Notes under the pieces: generated by a model
What the model was told of the DNA's origin: nothing
Databases searched by the model: none
What the model saw: the letters and a program-made list of their open reading frames with translations, nothing else
Program-made: the position numbers and the translations under genes
Source: JAJRXR01 sp041402005
GTDB taxonomy: Bacteria > Planctomycetota > Phycisphaerae > Phycisphaerales > UBA1924
Length of the DNA stretch: 64,000 bases
Assembly: GCA_041402005.1 (NCBI GenBank)
Contig: JAWKTB010000005.1
Location: 248,001-312,000 of the forward strand
Reading direction: 5' to 3'
Shown: one piece after another, positions 63,023 to 64,000 of the stretch
Layout of the letters: every line of letters starts with the position of its first letter
Numbering within the stretch: position 1 is the first letter of the stretch

Positions 63023-64000
63023 GTGAACCTCTCGCCAACTGAAACCCGACTGGTCGAGGCGATCGCGGGGCGGCGCGACGCGCTCCTGACGGACCTTCGC
63101 CTGCATGTGGGACTGGCGACGGGCGGGTTCAACAAGGCGGCGATCGACGAGACGCGTGAGCGGTTCGTCGCGAGATTGACGGCACTCGGCGCCTCGTTCG
63201 AACTGGTCGAGGGCGAGGCGCGCCCGGACTGGCTCTACGGCACGAGCGCCGCCGGGACGCCCCCCCCGACCGCGGTCTGTCGGCGCACCGATCGCCCCAG
63301 CACATGCAAGATCCTCATCGCGGGGCACCTCGACACGGTGCATGACCCGAAGGGCAGCTTCCGCGAGCTGAGCGTCGCGCCGGATGGCAAGACCGCGACC
63401 GGGCCAGGTTGCGTGGACATGAAGGGCGGCCTCGTCATCGCGGTCGCGGCGCTCGAGGCGCTCGAAGAAATCGGCATCGACGCGGCGTGGACGTTCCTCA
63501 TGAACGCGGACGAGGAGACCGGGAGCTACCACTCCGAGGACGCGATCCGGGCTGAGTCGGCCAAACACGATTTCGGGCTCGCCCTCGAGCCAGCCCTGCC
63601 CGGGGGCGAGCTGGCGGTCGAGCGGATGGGCTCGGGGCAGTTCGTGATCGAGTGCCGAGGGCGGGCGGCGCACGTGGGGCGCGACTTCGCGCGGGGCGTG
63701 TCGGCGGTGAACACGCTGGCCGAGTGCATCACGCGGGTCGCGGGGATGGCCGACCCGAACGCCGGGCGGATCATCAGTATCGGACCCCTCCAGGGGGGCA
63801 ATGCGACCAACGCGGTGCCGGACCTGGCCCGGGCGTGGGGAAACGTGCGGTTCCCGACGCAGGAGGTGGCCGATGAACTCGCCGCCATGCTCGACGCCCT
63901 CCAGACCGCACACGACGCGATGCCCGGGGTGGTCGTGCGCCGGAGTTTCAATCGCCCCGCGAAGCCGTTCCGTTCGGAGACCGAACGCCTCGCGCTCGCA
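63023..64000 (+). CDS. M20 family peptidase (glutamate carboxypeptidase-like), 5' part
   Basis: 326 codons from GTG 63023 run to the window edge with no stop, so the 3' end is missing. Metal-site motifs: ILIAGHLDTVHD (His, Asp), TGPGCVDMKGG (bridging Asp), FLMNADEETGS (catalytic Glu and metal Glu). The order and spacing suit CPG2/ArgE-type M20 enzymes, which hydrolyse N-terminal or glutamyl amide bonds. It starts 17 bases after the M48 stop. The frame is unbroken, unlike the other M20 gene at 45-46.5 kb. Confidence 0.9.
   Translation, partial: MNLSPTETRLVEAIAGRRDALLTDLRLHVGLATGGFNKAAIDETRERFVARLTALGASFELVEGEARPDWLYGTSAAGTPPPTAVCRRTDRPSTCKILIAGHLDTVHDPKGSFRELSVAPDGKTATGPGCVDMKGGLVIAVAALEALEEIGIDAAWTFLMNADEETGSYHSEDAIRAESAKHDFGLALEPALPGGELAVERMGSGQFVIECRGRAAHVGRDFARGVSAVNTLAECITRVAGMADPNAGRIISIGPLQGGNATNAVPDLARAWGNVRFPTQEVADELAAMLDALQTAHDAMPGVVVRRSFNRPAKPFRSETERLALA

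Overview
The window looks like a chromosomal segment of a high-GC planctomycete, most likely of the class Phycisphaerae. Reasons for this placement: three secreted proteins end in the Gly-Cys-terminated dockerin-like tail (D-L-A-x-P-F-G-x-L-D-F-S-D-V pattern) typical of Phycisphaerales; two others carry PEP-CTERM-like sorting tails (A-P-A-x-L-A-L-x-G-(hydrophobic)-R-R-R-R-A); there is an LptD-like outer-membrane protein, a bacterial topoisomerase VI pair, CsrA, and many small orphan operons. Placement is inferred from content only.

Layout. 0-8.2 kb is accessory in character: the 3' end of a type I restriction subunit HsdR, an imuA-imuB-dnaE2 translesion mutasome read leftward and divergent from an HMCES/YedK-type SRAP gene, then three small coupled genes of a kind I associate with planctomycete recombinases (no recombinase remains) and a cysteine-rich orphan. 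8.2-16.3 kb is a leftward run: ohr, an HD-GYP protein coupled to a 701-residue partner, a CYTH protein, a small lipoprotein, NAD-dependent DNA ligase and a hypothetical protein. 16.3-20.5 kb reads rightward: a FolD with altered active-site residues, TatA, tRNA-Met(CAU) with a terminator, a seven-EF-hand protein and cardiolipin synthase.

20.5-31.4 kb: a metallo-beta-lactamase-fold hydrolase, a large secreted dockerin-tailed protein, speA-speB (arginine to agmatine to putrescine), galE, an S74 (endosialidase-chaperone) surface protein coupled to a small dockerin protein, a methyltransferase and tRNA-Ile2(CAU). 31.5-43 kb: LptD-like protein, pyruvate kinase coupled to a solute-binding protein, an SDR-membrane protein-CinA operon, and thiS-thiG-PH-domain protein. 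43-52.5 kb: two PEP-CTERM proteins with clear terminators, an M20 peptidase with a disrupted frame, an ABC ATPase behind a large membrane-anchored protein, and a prolyl oligopeptidase.

52.5-64 kb: a 0.4-kb cluster of seven palindromic hairpins, an FG-GAP dockerin protein translationally coupled to topoisomerase VI A, topoisomerase VI B (one palindrome of the cluster recurs between the two topo genes), a zinc-ribbon membrane protein, ndk, csrA, a NifU-type scaffold, a lipoprotein, an M48 membrane peptidase and the 5' part of an M20 peptidase. No rRNA, CRISPR array, intact transposase or integrase was seen. The most interesting items are the FolD with its catalytic triad replaced, the HD-GYP pair with a shared N-terminal domain, the hairpin cluster, the S74 surface protein and the SOS-type cassette with SRAP.
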